A stretch of 64,000 nt of DNA from Marinobacter zhanjiangensis (GTDB lineage: Bacteria; Pseudomonadota; Gammaproteobacteria; Pseudomonadales; Oleiphilaceae): assembly GCF_014651935.1 (NCBI RefSeq), contig NZ_BMXV01000006.1, positions 124,001 through 188,000 on the forward strand, read 5' to 3'. Shown here in pieces: positions 1 to 8,605 of this stretch (position 1 is the first letter of the stretch; every line of letters starts with the position of its first letter). The notes under the pieces were generated by a model. The model did no database searches. It saw nothing but the letters and a program-made list of their open reading frames with translations, and was not told where the DNA came from. The translations under genes and the position numbers were made by a program.

Positions 1-27
1 GGCGCCTATCATCGCAAGTGGAAATAA
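1..27 (+). CDS. ubiU: UbiU C-terminal end (partial)
   Basis: Only the last eight codons are in the window (GAYHRKWK, then TAA). The assignment rests on position: ubiU normally lies directly before ubiV, and this tail ends 12 bases before the ubiV start on the same strand. UbiU and UbiV form the iron-sulfur, U32-family hydroxylase complex of oxygen-independent ubiquinone synthesis. The tail itself is too short to prove identity. Confidence 0.55.
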   Translation, partial: GAYHRKWK

Positions 28-39
28 GGTGCTGAGATC

Positions 40-927
40 ATGATGAAGTTATCTCTGGGCCCCATCCTGTGGTTCTGGTCCAAGCAAACGGTATTCGATT
101 TCTACGGCAAGGCCGCCGAGTGGCCGGTAGACACCATCTATCTGGGCGAAGCCGTGTGTTCCCGACGCCGGGAACTGAAGCCTGATGACTGGTTTGATCT
201 GGCCCGCGACCTGAAAGCCTGCGGCAAGGAGGTGGTGCTTTCCACCCAGACGCTGATTGAATCGGAAGCGGATCTGCGGCGCCTGCGCCGGATCTGCGAT
301 CAGCACGAGTTCGTGGTGGAAGCCAATGACCAGAGTGCCATGCAGGTGGCTATGCGCAACGGGATTCCGTTCGTAACCGGTCCGTCCATGAACGTGTATA
401 ACGTGCCCACACTGAAAGTACTGGCCAGACAGGGCCTGCAAGGCTGGAACCTGCCTGTTGAACTGGGCCGGGATACGCTCGAAGAGCTGATCAGCGGCCT
501 GCAAGCCGAGGGCCTGGATCTGCCGGCGGAGGTGTTCGCCTGGGGCTTCCTGCCTCTGGCCTGGTCATCCCGGTGCTTTACGGCACGTCACTACAACCTG
601 CCCAAGGACAACTGCGAATTCCGCTGCCTTGAGCATCCCGACGGCATGGAAGTGCGCTCGCGCGAAAACCAGGAGCTGTTCCGCATTAACGGCACCTCAA
701 CCCTGTCCGGTTCACGCTACGACCTGATGCGGGAGCTGCCGGACATGAAGCGGATGGGAGTGTCTACCGTGCGCCTGAGCCCGGAACATCAGGGTATGGA
801 TGAGGTGGTGAATCGCTTTGACCAGGTGCGTCGCGGTGAAACCCCGGTCACCGACCCGTTGCAGCTGGTGGAGGCACCGCCCTGCAACGGGTACTGGTAT
901 GGCAAACCAGGGATGGAGCTGGTGTGA
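40..927 (+). CDS. ubiV: UbiV, U32-family protein for O2-independent ubiquinone hydroxylation
   Basis: A 295-residue U32 peptidase-like protein. UbiV works with UbiU to hydroxylate the ubiquinone ring without oxygen, using prephenate as hydroxyl donor (known for the E. coli family). Four cysteines sit at about 40, 179, 192 and 196. That is nearly the spacing of the [4Fe-4S] ligands in E. coli UbiV (39, 176, 193, 197). Two consecutive ATG codons (40 and 43) could each start translation, and AAGGTG/GAG-like bases precede them. It follows the presumed ubiU end at once, so the two form an operon. The third partner, ubiT, lies about 11 kb downstream. This fits a bacterium that respires nitrate on a ubiquinone pool. 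Confidence 0.93.
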   Translation: MMKLSLGPILWFWSKQTVFDFYGKAAEWPVDTIYLGEAVCSRRRELKPDDWFDLARDLKACGKEVVLSTQTLIESEADLRRLRRICDQHEFVVEANDQSAMQVAMRNGIPFVTGPSMNVYNVPTLKVLARQGLQGWNLPVELGRDTLEELISGLQAEGLDLPAEVFAWGFLPLAWSSRCFTARHYNLPKDNCEFRCLEHPDGMEVRSRENQELFRINGTSTLSGSRYDLMRELPDMKRMGVSTVRLSPEHQGMDEVVNRFDQVRRGETPVTDPLQLVEAPPCNGYWYGKPGMELV

Positions 928-936
928 TGAGGTGAG

Positions 937-1407
937 TCAGTCGCTGATGGACTGAACGCCGGGAAAACGGTCTGAAACGTAGGTGCTGTGGCACTGGATG
1001 CAGTTTCGTGTCATCTCGCCAAACAGCTTGTGTTGTTGCCCGGTGTTTTCGTTACGGCCTGCCTCTGCCAACGAGGCTGAAAGCTGGTGGAACTCCTGGT
1101 CCAGTTTCACGAAATCCTCGGGCACTGCCGCCATCAGGTCCTGGCGATCCTGTTTTGTCAGAGACTGGGCAAGGATGAAACTGTCGTGGATTTGCTGGGC
1201 ATTCTCAGCCACTTTTTCATGCTGACCCATTACCATGGCTGAATGAATGGCGGTCATGGCGGCCTGCACTGAGCGCATCTCTTTCTGGAGCAAACTGCTC
1301 AGTTTGTCAGTGAGTTTCGGGGTGACTGGTTCTGCTGCCAGTGAACTGGCTGTTAACGTCATACCGAACAACAGAGCGGCAACGAACTTTCCGATTCCAG
1401 CTGTCAT
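937..1407 (-). CDS. Cytochrome c'-like periplasmic heme protein
   Basis: A 156-residue protein with a signal peptide (about residues 1-25, cleaved near SSLAA) and a single heme c motif CIQCH at about 136-140, close to the C-terminus. The rest looks helical. This is the cytochrome c'/c-556 arrangement (four-helix bundle, C-terminal CXXCH). Such proteins sit in the periplasm and often bind NO or carry electrons. A role in NO tolerance would suit this denitrification region but is an inference. It is convergent with ubiV, with 9 bases between the stop codons, and lies 48 bases downstream of the RND permease on the same strand. AAGGAA upstream of the ATG at 1407 is a plausible ribosome site. An electron-transfer c-556 role is equally possible. 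Confidence 0.8.
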   Translation of the reverse strand: MTAGIGKFVAALLFGMTLTASSLAAEPVTPKLTDKLSSLLQKEMRSVQAAMTAIHSAMVMGQHEKVAENAQQIHDSFILAQSLTKQDRQDLMAAVPEDFVKLDQEFHQLSASLAEAGRNENTGQQHKLFGEMTRNCIQCHSTYVSDRFPGVQSISD

Positions 1408-1455
1408 TCTATTGATTCCTTTTGGTTGTATGTTTGAAACACCATAGCAGTGGCG

Positions 1456-4400
1456 CTACGGATTGTCAGGGACGGCCGCTTTTGTCCAGCCAAGGTCGTC
1501 CAGAATGGCGTACAGCGCCGGTAGCGCCAGCAGTATCAGAATGGTGGACATCAGCAGGCCGAATACCACGGAAATCACCAGGGGGATCACCGCCATGGCC
1601 TGGGTGCTGGTTTCGGCCAGCAGTGGCAGCAAGCCGGCGATGGTGGTGCTGGTGGTAATCAGGATGGCCCGAAAGCGGGCGCGGCTGGCGGCACCGGCAG
1701 CTTCCCGGGCACTCATGCCCTGTTCCCGGTAGCCCTTGATGAACTGCACTAGCAGAATCGCGTTGTTTACCACAATACCCGCCAAAGAGGCTGCGCCGAT
1801 CAGCGAAGGCATGGACAGGTTGTAGCCCATGATCAGGTGTCCCCACACCGCCCCCATAAAGGCAACCGGGATTGCCAGCATGACAATGATCGGCTCCAGG
1901 TAGCTGCGGAACTGGAATGACAGGATCAGGAAGATCCCCAGAAGGCCGATCAATAGCCCCCGCGCAATAGACTGGCCGGTTTCCCGGGAGCGGGCGGTTT
2001 GCCCTTCTACCTGCAAGCTGACGTCAGGCCATTGCTCACGAAGTTCCGGGAACACCCGTTTCTGCAGGTCGCCCACGATGGCATCGGCAGTGGTTTCCCG
2101 GCCATGCACATCGGCCGATACTGTGACTGTGCGCAGACCGTCGATACGGGTCACCTGAGACCATTGCCGATCGTTGGTGATGGTGGCCACTTCGCGCAAC
2201 GGAACCATCTGGCCCCCGGCTGTGGTGATCACAGTGTCTTCCAGGAACTGGCGGGTGTTGCGTTCGGCGCTGGTCTGGCGCACCAGGATTTCGATGTGTT
2301 GGTCACCAATCTGTACTGTATCCACAATATCGCCGAGCAGGCCCGTGCGGATCTGACTGGCTACTTCGGCGGCATTCAGGCCCAGAGACAGTGCACTGTC
2401 TTTAAGCGACAGAATCCGTTGGGGCTTGCCGGGGCGAAGATCATCCAGCACATTGAATGTGCCGTCATAGCGGGCGATTTCCTCGCTCAGGTAGCGGGCC
2501 CCGGCTTTAAGCTCGTCCAGATCTGTGCCTTGCAGGCGAACTTCGATGGGAATACCGGCCGGGCCGAAGCCGGGTTCCTGGATGTTCAGGGCGATCAGGC
2601 CAGGGATATCGCCGATTTCCTGATACCAGCGGTCGGTCAGGGTGGCCAGGTCCACAGTGCGAATTTCTGCGGTCAGTAGATCGGTCATCACCGTTGCCAC
2701 ATGGGCGCCTTTCTCGCCGGCGCCCGCGTGTTGGTTGAAGCGGGTCTGAATATTTTGCACCAGGGCCTGCTGGTCTGGCTGTTCCGGAGAGTATTCCTCG
2801 TTCAGTCTGTTCATGGCCGAGGTGATGCGGTCGGTAATGGCCCGGGTCTGATGCAGGGGAGTGCCCTGGGGCATCAGTAGCCGTGCTTCCAGCACATCGC
2901 CCTCGATCTCCGGCATGGCTTCCATGCGCACATGGCCGCCGGCTATCAGGCCCACCGAACCAAGGATAACCAGCAGCATGGCCGCCAATACGCCATAACG
3001 GAAACGGATGGCGGCGTCAGCCAGCTGGCCCACTTTTTCACGGGCGTTCCCGAAGCCGTTGTCGAATGCGGTGCGGAAGCGGGAAGGCGCTTTTTCGCGT
3101 TTTTTGCCCAGACCACTTTTGAGGTGATGGGGCAGTATCAGGAAAGCTTCGATCAGGGAAGCGGCCAGGGCTGCAATGAGAACGATCGGCAAGACTTCCA
3201 GTACGGCGCCCAATTCTCCGGCCAGAAACGCCAGAGGGATAAACACGGAAACCGTGGTCAGGAACGACGACAGCACGCCCGGCAGGATTTGCTGTGTGCC
3301 TCTGGCGGCAGCCTCCAGTGGGCTGCATCCCTCGGCTGCGCGCCTGGCGATGTTGTCGGTGATCACCACAGAGTCGTCCATAACGATACCGATAGCCATG
3401 AGCAGAGCCACCAGGGTGATCATGTTCAGTGCCAGACCGGTGAGCGCCATCACCACGAATGCGCCGGCAAAGGCGGATGGCAGGCCGAACAAGGCCCAGA
3501 AGGCGAGGCGGGGGCGGAAGAACAGCGCCATCACCAGGCCCACCAGCAGCAAACCGGTGATGCCGTTACCCACGAGCATCTGCAAGCGGTCCCGGACGAT
3601 AGAGGTCATGTCCTGGGTGATTTCCAGATCCACCGTGCCACCACGACGGATTTTTTCCTCATCAACAAAGGCTTGCAGTGAGTCCATTACCCGCAGGGCA
3701 TCATCGTGCCGGTTTTTGTGGATCTCAAGAACGATGGCGCGTTGGCCATTGAATTCCACCCGTTCTTCTTCACGTTCATGGGCTTCGGTAATGCTGGCAA
3801 TGTCACCCAGGGTCAGTACGGCCCCGGCTTCGCCACCGATAATGGGAAGCTTGGCCAGGGCTTGCAGTGAACGCCGCTCATCCACAAACCGCAGCTGGAT
3901 ATCCTGGCTGTCGGTTTCAATGTTGCCCAGAGGCATGTCCAGGTTCTGGCTGTTTATGGCGCGGGCAATGTCGCGCACCCCCAGGCCGTACTGGCGCAGC
4001 AGATCCCGGGAGACTTCAATGTGCCATTGGCGCTGGGACAGACCAACGGGAATGACATCAGCCACGCCATCCATGGCGAAAAGCCGGTCTTCCAGCTCAT
4101 TGGTGTAAGTCTCAAGATGCGAAAAGCTCATGGGCCCGTAAACCGCGATCGCGGCCACCAGATTGGTGCGGTACAGCTCGCGGATAATCGGGTCTTCGGC
4201 TTCCTCGGGCAGATCGGTCAGAGCTTCGATTTCGGTGCGGATATCATCCAGAAAGCGGCCCATATCGCCCTGGCGCGCCATGCTGGCAATGGCCTGGGCC
4301 TGGTTGTCCCGGGCGGTGCAGGTGATTTCCTCCATGTACTCTACCCGCTGTAATGCTTCACCCAGGCGCTGGCAGATGGCTTCCTCCACATCCGCTGCGG

Positions 4401-4557
4401 TGGCACCCCGGTATTCCATGGTGATACTGACTTCCGGTGGCAGGTAGTCCGGGAAGGTTTCCCGGGTCAGGTTCGGTGCCGCAAACAGGCCCGTGGCCAA
4501 TATCAGAACCAGCAGCAGGTTGCCAGCGGTGGGGTGGCCGGCAAACCAGCGGATCAT
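1456..4557 (-). CDS. RND efflux transporter permease (AcrB/MexB superfamily)
   Basis: About 1033 residues, the usual size of a resistance-nodulation-division inner-membrane pump. It uses the proton gradient to export substrates through a periplasmic adaptor and an outer-membrane channel. The N-terminal first helix (FAGHPTAGNLLLVLILATG) is followed by a large periplasmic loop. The TM4 region carries the proton-relay Asp-Asp pair in GIVMDDSVVI, and a second set of helices follows after an internal repeat. I start it at 4557 because that ATG overlaps the stop of the preceding adaptor gene (ATGA) and has AGGAGA upstream; an in-frame ATG at 4590 is less likely. The operon is TetR, adaptor, pump. 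No outer-membrane factor is nearby, so it probably uses a shared TolC-like channel. Substrate is not predictable. Confidence 0.93.
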   Translation of the reverse strand: MIRWFAGHPTAGNLLLVLILATGLFAAPNLTRETFPDYLPPEVSITMEYRGATAADVEEAICQRLGEALQRVEYMEEITCTARDNQAQAIASMARQGDMGRFLDDIRTEIEALTDLPEEAEDPIIRELYRTNLVAAIAVYGPMSFSHLETYTNELEDRLFAMDGVADVIPVGLSQRQWHIEVSRDLLRQYGLGVRDIARAINSQNLDMPLGNIETDSQDIQLRFVDERRSLQALAKLPIIGGEAGAVLTLGDIASITEAHEREEERVEFNGQRAIVLEIHKNRHDDALRVMDSLQAFVDEEKIRRGGTVDLEITQDMTSIVRDRLQMLVGNGITGLLLVGLVMALFFRPRLAFWALFGLPSAFAGAFVVMALTGLALNMITLVALLMAIGIVMDDSVVITDNIARRAAEGCSPLEAAARGTQQILPGVLSSFLTTVSVFIPLAFLAGELGAVLEVLPIVLIAALAASLIEAFLILPHHLKSGLGKKREKAPSRFRTAFDNGFGNAREKVGQLADAAIRFRYGVLAAMLLVILGSVGLIAGGHVRMEAMPEIEGDVLEARLLMPQGTPLHQTRAITDRITSAMNRLNEEYSPEQPDQQALVQNIQTRFNQHAGAGEKGAHVATVMTDLLTAEIRTVDLATLTDRWYQEIGDIPGLIALNIQEPGFGPAGIPIEVRLQGTDLDELKAGARYLSEEIARYDGTFNVLDDLRPGKPQRILSLKDSALSLGLNAAEVASQIRTGLLGDIVDTVQIGDQHIEILVRQTSAERNTRQFLEDTVITTAGGQMVPLREVATITNDRQWSQVTRIDGLRTVTVSADVHGRETTADAIVGDLQKRVFPELREQWPDVSLQVEGQTARSRETGQSIARGLLIGLLGIFLILSFQFRSYLEPIIVMLAIPVAFMGAVWGHLIMGYNLSMPSLIGAASLAGIVVNNAILLVQFIKGYREQGMSAREAAGAASRARFRAILITTSTTIAGLLPLLAETSTQAMAVIPLVISVVFGLLMSTILILLALPALYAILDDLGWTKAAVPDNP

Positions 4558-5927
4558 GGCTGCTCTCCTGCAGCCCTTTTCTGCAGCCACTGATGGGCTT
4601 TCTCACTTGGCCGGGGGCTCAGTGGCATGCCTTCTATGGCGGGAACCAGGTCGTCCAGTATCAGCCGATCCCCGGCTTTCAGACCGTCGCTGACCACCGC
4701 AAGCTCACCCTGTTGCCAGGCCAGAGTGACCGGCTGGCGTTGCAGGCGGTCATTGTCATCGGCCAGATACACCTCGCCCTGGTGAATCGCGCTCGCCGGC
4801 ACCACCAGTGCCGGCTCGGGTGTCGGCGCTGCGATCGTCGCCTGCACAAACATGTTTCGTACCAGCGGGGGCCGGGCCGGGGGATTGGCATTACGGTAAG
4901 GCTCTTGCACCGTAATCACTGCCTGAACGGTGCGGGTGGCGGGATCAAGGCTGCCGGTAACCCGGGTCAGCTTGCCGGTCCAGTGGCTGTCGGGTGCGCC
5001 GGTGGGGTGTACGCGAACGGTCAGAGAGCCCAGCGACAATTGCTGGTGGAAGTCGGGAAAGCCCGGCTGGGTTCCGCCATTGCTTATCTTGTTAGCCGTA
5101 CCCGGGATCTGGGAAAGCACTTTGCGAAGTTCTGCTATTCGCAATTGCACCGTGGCTTCCGCAGCAGTGATGTCATCCGCCACAAAAAGGGTCTGATTGG
5201 GGCTCACCTGTTGCCTGGTTTCAATTTCGGACTGGTGAACCCGCATATCCCAGGGGGCTTCGAACCGTGTATCTTCAAGGTCTTCCCGGGCATTGGCCAG
5301 TGCGGATTCACTGCCGGCCAGGCGGGCGTTCAGGGTATCCTTGCGCACCGGGATCAGGTTCAGCTGGTTTTTCAGCGACTGCACCGCCTGCTGCTGCTGC
5401 AGGGTAGCCCGTTGCTGTTCATCAAGCCGGGTTTCCGACAGGGCGCCACGGTCCACCAGGGTTTTTGCCCGCTCCAGCTCCCGCTGGGCCAGGGTCAGCC
5501 GGCGGTTTTCCAGTTCCAGCAACTCCCGGGTGTTCTGTTGTTCCTGATCCAGTTGTCGCAGTTCCGCTTCAAGAGCAGCAATATCGGCCCTGGCCGATGC
5601 CACGGCCAGTTCATAGCGGGTCGGGTCGATCTGCAGCAGGCGGGTGCCTTCGGAAATCATGTTGCCGCTTTCCATATCCGGGTGCTTCCAGATGATGCGC
5701 CCACCTACGTTGGCCACTGCCTGCCAGCTTCGCGCCGGTAACACCTGGCCATAACCACGGGCTTCGGCAAGAACGGTGAGAGGAGTGACTTCAAGGATTC
5801 TGGCCGGTGTCGTGACTACCTGTTCAGCCGTGCGTTCCGGTGGTTGCTTCAGGTTCACCATCACCACCACGAAGGCGATGCCGGCGATCAGCGTCAGGAC
5901 AAGGATGGATTTATGCTTGCGGTGCAT
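4554..5927 (-). CDS. RND efflux periplasmic adaptor (membrane fusion protein, HlyD/AcrA family)
   Basis: About 457 residues. A single N-terminal anchor (residues 6-24, ILVLTLIAGIAFVVVMVNL) is followed by a lipoyl-like half motif and a long coiled coil rich in Glu, Gln and Arg (about 100-190). Beta-barrel and membrane-proximal domains come next. This is the order of RND adaptors that bridge pump and outer-membrane channel. The start at 5927 is chosen for its strong AAGGAG site six or seven bases upstream; a longer frame to 6002 would run deep into the TetR gene. The start overlaps the 3' end of the TetR gene by 17 bases and the stop overlaps the pump start by 4 bases, indicating translational coupling. 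Confidence 0.92.
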   Translation of the reverse strand: MHRKHKSILVLTLIAGIAFVVVMVNLKQPPERTAEQVVTTPARILEVTPLTVLAEARGYGQVLPARSWQAVANVGGRIIWKHPDMESGNMISEGTRLLQIDPTRYELAVASARADIAALEAELRQLDQEQQNTRELLELENRRLTLAQRELERAKTLVDRGALSETRLDEQQRATLQQQQAVQSLKNQLNLIPVRKDTLNARLAGSESALANAREDLEDTRFEAPWDMRVHQSEIETRQQVSPNQTLFVADDITAAEATVQLRIAELRKVLSQIPGTANKISNGGTQPGFPDFHQQLSLGSLTVRVHPTGAPDSHWTGKLTRVTGSLDPATRTVQAVITVQEPYRNANPPARPPLVRNMFVQATIAAPTPEPALVVPASAIHQGEVYLADDNDRLQRQPVTLAWQQGELAVVSDGLKAGDRLILDDLVPAIEGMPLSPRPSEKAHQWLQKRAAGEQP

Positions 5928-6549
5928 CGGGAATCTCCTTAAAGCTGGCGCTGAAAAGTCTGAAGATGCGAGGTGCGGCCTGTTCAAGACTGCGTATATC
6001 ACCGCCTATCATGCCCTGCACCACTAATCCCTGAATGGCCCCAAGATAGAGCACTGCGGCGGCCTCGGTATCGATGGCGGCGGCAATGCGCTGCTGTTCG
6101 ATACCGAGGTTCAGCAGCTTAATGACTTTCTGGCGGTAGTCGGCCAGGGTCTCGCGAACGATCCGTTTGGCCGCGCCGTTGCCTGGCTTCTGGAGTTCTC
6201 CCAGCATCAGCCGAGGAATGCCCGGGTGGCGGACAATGAAGCCGATATGAGCCAGAAACATGGCTTCAAGGGCCTCGTCTGCGCGCTCATGTTGACCCGC
6301 AACACTGAAAACCCGCTCGGTGAGCTGGCCGGATACCCATTCGGCCACGGATTCCCACAGGCTGTTTTTGTTGGGGAAGTGCTTGAACAGGGCACCCTGG
6401 GAAAGCCCTACCTCGCTGGCAATGCGGGCGGTGGTAAGGGTGGAGGGATCTTGCTCCGCACATAAATGCACCACTGCCTCGATGATTGCCGACTGGCGCT
6501 GTTCGGTACTTTTGTAACTGCGTTTGATGGGGTCCAATGGGCTAGCCAT
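5911..6549 (-). CDS. TetR-family repressor of the RND operon
   Basis: A 212-residue TetR-type regulator. The N-terminal helix-turn-helix is clear (ARIASEVGLSQGALFKHF, about residues 42-59). A variable ligand-binding C-terminal domain follows. It is the first gene of the adaptor/pump operon and overlaps the adaptor start by 17 bases, so it most likely represses its own operon and is relieved by pump substrates. A perfect inverted repeat at 6567-6584, 18-35 bases upstream of its start codon, is the obvious operator. The ligand cannot be read from the sequence. Confidence 0.93.
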   Translation of the reverse strand: MASPLDPIKRSYKSTEQRQSAIIEAVVHLCAEQDPSTLTTARIASEVGLSQGALFKHFPNKNSLWESVAEWVSGQLTERVFSVAGQHERADEALEAMFLAHIGFIVRHPGIPRLMLGELQKPGNGAAKRIVRETLADYRQKVIKLLNLGIEQQRIAAAIDTEAAAVLYLGAIQGLVVQGMIGGDIRSLEQAAPRIFRLFSASFKEIPDAPQA

Positions 6550-6566
6550 CCATCTCTGACAAAAAG

Positions 6567-6584
6567 AAAGTAATCAATTACTTT
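6567..6584. promoter_or_regulatory. Palindromic operator, probable TetR-family binding site
   Basis: AAAGTAAT-CA-ATTACTTT: two perfect 8-base inverted arms around a 2-base centre, just upstream of the TetR gene. This geometry is common for TetR-family dimers. Binding by the adjacent regulator is inferred from position. Confidence 0.65.
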
Positions 6585-6788
6585 ATTATGATCGTATATC
6601 CGGCGGTTTGGAAGTGTTGTTCATGGATGACTTGATGCAGGTCTGTTTTTGATGGTGATGAGGCTGTTACCGGGCAGGCAGCCCCTTCGTGATCCGGATC
6701 TGCACACTCATGACCTGACGTTTTGCGGACATGGAATTCAGTGAGTAACCTCGGCGCAATACACTCCCATAGAGAGGAGGAGGGAACT

Positions 6789-6973
6789 GTGAATATCCGC
6801 CTTAAACGAGCCTGCGAAGCCCCCGCCTTTTCAAACGGCCCGCGGGTGCTCGTTGACCGCATCTGGCCCCGGGGGTGTCCAAAGAAGACGCCGATATCGC
6901 CCACTGGTTGAAAGGGTTGGCTCCATCCACTGAATTGCGGAAATGGTTCGGCCACTGTCAGTCAGCGTTTTGA
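6789..6973 (+). pseudogene. Broken DUF488 gene copy (frameshifted and truncated)
   Basis: A GTG at 6789 with a GGAGGAGG ribosome site opens a reading frame that matches the intact DUF488 protein at 8606 (NIRLKRA, GPRVLVDRIWPRG). At about 6870-6875 one G appears to be missing. Restoring it recovers VSKEDADIAHWLKGLAPST and LRKWFGH in step with the intact copy. The frame then diverges after GHC and stops at 6973, roughly half way through the family length. It is therefore a frameshifted, 3'-truncated relic of a paralogue. The well-preserved ribosome site suggests recent decay. Confidence 0.82.
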
Positions 6974-7076
6974 TCAGATCATTTTGCGCTTTTGTGTGTA
7001 AGTCATGATTTGAGTCATTGCGGAGTGAGGCCTATTCATTGATGGTATAACAATATTCCGATAAATGGGGTGCGCA

Positions 7077-7280
7077 ATGACAGTTAATGAAGGTCTTCGT
7101 CTGATAGCCGGTGTGTTCACGCTGATTTCCATTCTGCTGGCTCACTATGTAAGCCCGTATTGGCTTTTCTTTACCGGCTTTATTGCCCTTAACCTGATCC
7201 AGTCTTCCTTCACCAAATGGTGCCCGGCTATGGTGATTCTCAAGAAGTTGGGCTTCAGAGAAGAGAAACGGGTTAACTGA
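7077..7280 (+). CDS. Small membrane protein, DUF2892 (YgaP-like transmembrane domain)
   Basis: A 67-residue protein with two hydrophobic segments (about 6-26 and 30-45) and a basic C-terminus. The pattern N-E-G-L-R-L-I-A-G followed by a second helix and a Trp-Cys-Pro is that of DUF2892, the membrane part of YgaP-type rhodanese proteins, here without the rhodanese domain. In similar proteins a Cys near the end of the second helix is conserved; here FTKWCPAM. The ATG at 7077 has GGGGTG upstream and is preferred to one at 7065. It sits alone between two pseudogenes. Stand-alone DUF2892 proteins often accompany sulfur or redox genes, but no function can be assigned. Confidence 0.78.
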   Translation: MTVNEGLRLIAGVFTLISILLAHYVSPYWLFFTGFIALNLIQSSFTKWCPAMVILKKLGFREEKRVN

Positions 7281-7404
7281 CCCCGATGGACGACTGACTA
7301 CGCTGCCATATGGGGCCGCTTTTCTTGATTTAGGATATACATTAAGTGCATGTTAATGGGTGTTAGGAAGTGTTCTCATTTTCCCGGTGCACGGAAAGAT
7401 AACG

Positions 7405-7540
7405 ATGGCCAGCAACAAGCCCGAGCAAACCAAAGGCCCGATCTGGGATAAACACCTGTAAGTGGCGGGATCTTTTTATTGACGAGTGCAAATCCAACCA
7501 ACTCAAGCGAGAACGTAAGAAGCGCATAAAAGGTGGGTAG
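7405..7540 (+). pseudogene. Decayed copy of the 47-aa protein gene found at 9342
   Basis: The sequence matches the intact small gene at 9342-9485 along its whole length: M-A-S-N-K-P-E-Q-T-K-G-P-I-W-D-K-H-L against the intact N-terminus, then SNQLKRERKKRI at the end. After HL there is a TAA stop, and a one-base insertion throws the remainder out of frame until it is restored mentally. The 60 bases upstream are also alike (ATGTTAATGG, then TTTTCCCGG), so promoter and gene were copied together. It is a dead paralogue. Confidence 0.78.
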
Positions 7541-7657
7541 CTCGTGAACCGTAATGCCGGGCTGCGTTGCGATTGGCCCATGGCCCGAAACTCCGGTAAA
7601 CATGGTCGGTATGACCTGATAACGGGCACCGGGCCAGTCCTGGCCGCCTGCAGGCAG

Positions 7658-8371
7658 TCATGTCTCTTCGCGGAGCAGCATCGCCTTGATTCTGCCAATG
7701 GCCTTCATGGGATTCAGGCCCTTGGGGCAGTATGCCGTGCAGTTGCCGATGCCGCGGCAGCGGAAAACACTGAACGGGTCTTCCAGCTTTTCCAGCCGCT
7801 CTGCGGTGGCAGTGTCGCGGGAGTCCTGCAAAAATCTGTAAGCCTGTAGAAGCCCGGAGGGGCCGATGTACTTCTCGGGGTTCCACCACCAGGAAGGGCA
7901 GGCGGAGGTGCAGCAGGCGCAAAGGATGCACTCGTACAGGCCATCCAGCTTTGCGCGGTCTTCCGGACTTTGCAGCCGTTCGGTTGCTGGTCTCGGGCTG
8001 TCATTGATCAGCCAGGGCTGGATGCGCTTGTACTGCTCGAAGAACAGGGTCTGATCCACTACCAGATCCCGTATCACAGGCATGCCCGGTAACGGGCGTA
8101 TCTCCAGCAGGTTTTTTTTGCCCAGCATATCTTCGACCCGGGTAATGCAACCCAGGTTGTTGCGACCATTGATGTTGAGGCCGTCTGAACCGCAAACCCC
8201 CTCCCGGCATGAGCGGCGGAAAGTCAGAGTGGTATCCAGGGTTTTCAGGTGCTCGAGGACGTCCAGCACCATCCGGCAGCGGAAGCTGCCGTCCACCTCG
8301 ACATCCTGGCTCCAGGGTTTGTCATCCTGTTCGGGGTGATACCGGAACAGTCTCACGGTAATCGGTTCCAT
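7658..8371 (-). CDS. Succinate dehydrogenase/fumarate reductase iron-sulfur subunit, isolated gene
   Basis: A 237-residue SdhB-type protein, full length for the family. It would carry electrons from flavin to quinone in complex II. All cluster motifs are present: the ferredoxin-like [2Fe-2S] CREGVCGSDG with a fourth Cys after NNLGC, the [4Fe-4S] CILCACC followed by SACP, and the [3Fe-4S] CRGIGNCTAYCPKG. I start at 8371 (MEPITVRLF) with GAGGA upstream; a longer frame to 8461 has no support. What is odd is the setting: no sdhA, sdhC or sdhD adjoins it, and both flanks hold relics of other genes. It is probably a second SdhB that swaps into a complex encoded elsewhere, or a stranded duplicate; intact motifs argue that it is still selected. 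Confidence 0.88.
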   Translation of the reverse strand: MEPITVRLFRYHPEQDDKPWSQDVEVDGSFRCRMVLDVLEHLKTLDTTLTFRRSCREGVCGSDGLNINGRNNLGCITRVEDMLGKKNLLEIRPLPGMPVIRDLVVDQTLFFEQYKRIQPWLINDSPRPATERLQSPEDRAKLDGLYECILCACCTSACPSWWWNPEKYIGPSGLLQAYRFLQDSRDTATAERLEKLEDPFSVFRCRGIGNCTAYCPKGLNPMKAIGRIKAMLLREET

Positions 8372-8526
8372 AATGGGTTTCCTCATCGCAATGCATGCCG
8401 GACTCATCGAGTCTAGCAGCGACCCGGATGGCCCACACATGTTCTGCGTCAAAACGCGCAAATAAAATATTGCTTAATGGTTTTCTCCTCTACACCCTGG
8501 CCGGCAACAGCCGAAACATCAGCATC

Positions 8527-8540
8527 TTGTCCGACTTCAA
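8527..8540 (+). promoter_or_regulatory. Weak FNR/DNR-like box upstream of DUF488
   Basis: TTGTCCGACTTCAA keeps the outer TTG and TCAA of the FNR consensus TTGAT-N4-ATCAA (7 of 10 defined bases). It lies about 66 bases before the DUF488 start. The match is modest and could be chance. Confidence 0.25.
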
Positions 8541-8605
8541 TTTTTGAAACCCCGGACATCCGGGAGTAATCTAAAAAATCCACTCAACTATCCGGGAGCG
8601 CGCCT

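Noticed and set aside
7503..7700. Short minus-strand frames beginning MFTGVSGHGP
   Set aside because: They overlap the decayed 47-aa gene and show no known family; probably chance frames.
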